A stretch of 7,388 bases of DNA from Campylobacterales bacterium (lineage in GTDB: Bacteria; Campylobacterota; Campylobacteria; Campylobacterales; Thiovulaceae): NCBI GenBank assembly GCA_012963895.1, contig DTUW01000078.1:1-7388 (forward strand). The letters run 5' to 3'. Numbering within the stretch: the stretch's first letter is position 1; the number at the start of each line of letters is the position of its first letter. Under the pieces are notes generated by a model. It made no database searches. It saw only the letters and a program-made list of their open reading frames with translations, and had not been told where the DNA came from. Both the position numbers and the translations under genes were made by a program. Positions 6,052 through 7,388 of the stretch are shown in pieces.

Positions 6052-7308
6052 CTAAATTCCTTTTCTAAAAAATGTATGGATTGGGAGGGGTGCCGGAAGT
6101 TTGATAGGGTTCAAATTACCACTATGGACACTTTCCCACTCGCGACCATCTTTGGCTACTAACTTGTATGGAATATAGAACCACTTTCCATCTTCTTGAA
6201 AAATCTTTCCAAATTCATTTTCAACCTCATCACTAAGAGGAGCAGGGGAGATAATCTCTATCTTGTCATTTGGATAGGTGGAGTATTTGCACATGAAATA
6301 TTCAGGTTCCAAAACGATACCTGAAACCTGATGAGTTCCCATGAGCATCTGGTCAAAGGTGGATTGGGTATCCAATTTCTGAAAAGGGCGATGGATTAGG
6401 TATCCATCGGTAAATCCTCGATTTTGGGTAGTGTTGAGTTCTGAAATGTAGTAGTCTCGGCGAAAATTTCCACTTATAGCATCGTCGATAGCTTCACGAT
6501 ATATCTTAGTAGTGATAGCGGTATAGTAGGAACTTTTGGTTCTACCCTCTATCTTCATAGAATCGACTATTCCGAGTTTGATGATGTCTTCAATATGGGG
6601 GGCTAAATTCAAATCCTTAGCATTCATAATATATGTTCCCACCCCTTCATCTTCTACTATTTTGAAAAGAGTTCCGGTTTCTTCATTCTCAGCATAGAGG
6701 GTATATGGAAAACGACAATCATTAGCACAGCTACCACGGTTAGGAACTCTACCACTTTGGAGCGAACTAATTAGACATCTTCCACTATATGCAAAACACA
6801 TAGAGCCGTGAACAAATATCTCTACTTCCAAATCTGGTAGCTCTTTTTTTATTTCTTCTATATCTTTTAGAGAGATTTCACGGGCTGTAATAATCCGTTT
6901 CACACCAATATCAAAGTAGAATTTAGCATCAAGAACATTTAGGACATTTGCCTGAGTTGAGAGGTGAATATCTATATTGGGGGCAATCTCTTTTGCGAGA
7001 TTGAGAACTCCCGGGGTGGAGATGATAAATCCATCTGGATTCAAATCTCTCATTTGGGCGATATGGTTTCTAAGTAGTTTTAGTTGTGAATTGAAGGGAA
7101 AGCCGTTGATTGTTACATATATCTTTTTACCCCTCTTATGGACATACTCTATCCCTTCGCGAAAGGTATCTAAATTAAACTCCTTTCCTGAACGAACTCT
7201 AAGAGAGAAATGGCTAACCCCTCCATATACAGCATCAGCCCCGTAATCGATAGCTATTTTCAGCTTCTCCAAATTTCCAGCTGGGGCGAGTAGTTCGGGT
7301 TTGTTCAT
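6052..7308 (-). CDS. trhP: U32 family protein, probable tRNA uridine-34 hydroxylation protein TrhP (YegQ-like)
   Basis: Annotated in many genomes as peptidase U32 or collagenase, but the YegQ branch is now known as TrhP, an iron-sulfur protein needed for prephenate-dependent 5-hydroxylation of U34 in tRNA. The 418-residue protein starts with PELLAPAGNLEKLK (4-17) and GADAVYGG (23-30). It carries the U32 signature EIFVHGSMCFAYSGRCLISS (163-182) and then SCANDCRFPY (193-202). Cys171, Cys178, Cys194 and Cys198 fit the four cluster ligands of the family. YIMNAKDL (226-233) and MKIEGRTKSSYY (251-262) match what I remember of E. coli YegQ more closely than RlhA or UbiU/UbiV. It is about 35 residues shorter than E. 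coli TrhP, apparently through a shorter segment after the cysteines. It starts 3 nt after the preceding gene. The family is sure; the specific role is inferred. Confidence 0.8.
   Translation of the reverse strand: MNKPELLAPAGNLEKLKIAIDYGADAVYGGVSHFSLRVRSGKEFNLDTFREGIEYVHKRGKKIYVTINGFPFNSQLKLLRNHIAQMRDLNPDGFIISTPGVLNLAKEIAPNIDIHLSTQANVLNVLDAKFYFDIGVKRIITAREISLKDIEEIKKELPDLEVEIFVHGSMCFAYSGRCLISSLQSGRVPNRGSCANDCRFPYTLYAENEETGTLFKIVEDEGVGTYIMNAKDLNLAPHIEDIIKLGIVDSMKIEGRTKSSYYTAITTKIYREAIDDAISGNFRRDYYISELNTTQNRGFTDGYLIHRPFQKLDTQSTFDQMLMGTHQVSGIVLEPEYFMCKYSTYPNDKIEIISPAPLSDEVENEFGKIFQEDGKWFYIPYKLVAKDGREWESVHSGNLNPIKLPAPLPIHTFFRKGI
6058..6064 (-). promoter_or_regulatory. Ribosome binding site of moeA
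   Basis: AAAAGGA on the minus strand, 6 nt before the moeA ATG and inside the final codons of the U32 gene. It supports the start in the TAGATG junction. Confidence 0.65.
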
Positions 7309-7311
7309 AAA

Positions 7312-7388
7312 TTACTTTTTGTTTCCAATAGATGCTATTAGAGCTTCTAAATCGCTTTCATCTACCAAATCCTCTGTATTGTCTCCTG
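7312..7388 (-). CDS. C-terminal end of an unidentified protein (partial, runs off the right edge)
   Basis: An open frame enters from the right edge on the minus strand and ends at TAA (7312-7314), 3 nt before the trhP ATG. The visible 24 residues include DLVDESDLEALIASIG, then NKK at the end. They are acidic with an amphipathic Leu/Ile pattern, as in a short terminal helix. That it is coding is inferred from the uninterrupted frame and the tight spacing typical of this block. The family cannot be identified from this piece. Confidence 0.6.
   Translation of the reverse strand, partial: GDNTEDLVDESDLEALIASIGNKK

Noticed and set aside
1..7388. Mobile element, prophage, CRISPR, toxin-antitoxin or other defence system
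   Set aside because: Every stretch over 25 nt is accounted for by genes; all but the DUF507 protein and the partial tail are recognisable housekeeping families. No direct repeats, terminal inverted repeats, integrase or transposase motifs seen.

Overview
The window looks like ordinary chromosomal DNA from a member of the Campylobacterota (former Epsilonproteobacteria). This rests on the AT-rich composition with heavy AGA/ATA codon use, the fabZ-lpxA-clpX order (known to me from Campylobacter), the Campylobacterota-like riboflavin synthase, and a DUF507 gene directly before carA. I cannot fix the genus; a free-living sulfur- or hydrogen-oxidising relative (Sulfurovum/Sulfurimonas-like) is possible, but that is a guess. 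Gene density is close to 100%, the longest non-coding gap is 23 nt, and I see no mobile element, CRISPR array, tRNA or rRNA.

Layout. At the left edge ribE (riboflavin synthase) runs on the + strand. It meets clpX tail to tail with no bases between the two stop codons. Everything from there to the right edge is on the - strand. In transcription order (right to left) it reads: the end of an unidentified acidic protein, a U32-family tRNA hydroxylation protein (trhP), moeA (molybdenum cofactor), a DUF507 protein, carA (carbamoyl phosphate synthase small subunit), fabZ, lpxA and clpX. Junctions are +3, 0, +23, -1, -7, +15 and -8 nt, so the block is probably one polycistronic transcript with translational coupling. 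The only place with a credible internal promoter is the moeA/DUF507 junction, where a perfect TATAAT overlaps the moeA stop codon.

Function. The block is metabolic housekeeping. FabZ and LpxA act on the same 3-hydroxyacyl-ACP pool, for fatty acid elongation and lipid A respectively. ClpX is a protein-unfolding ATPase. CarA supplies carbamoyl phosphate with a CarB encoded elsewhere. MoeA completes molybdenum cofactor, and the U32 protein should modify wobble uridines in tRNA. I found no new biological system. The points most worth a second look are the two-fold internal duplication in the DUF507 protein, the zero-gap convergent ribE/clpX junction, the TATAAT at the moeA stop, two start-codon decisions (TTG for DUF507, ATG rather than TTG for carA), and the active-site and chain-length residues of LpxA.
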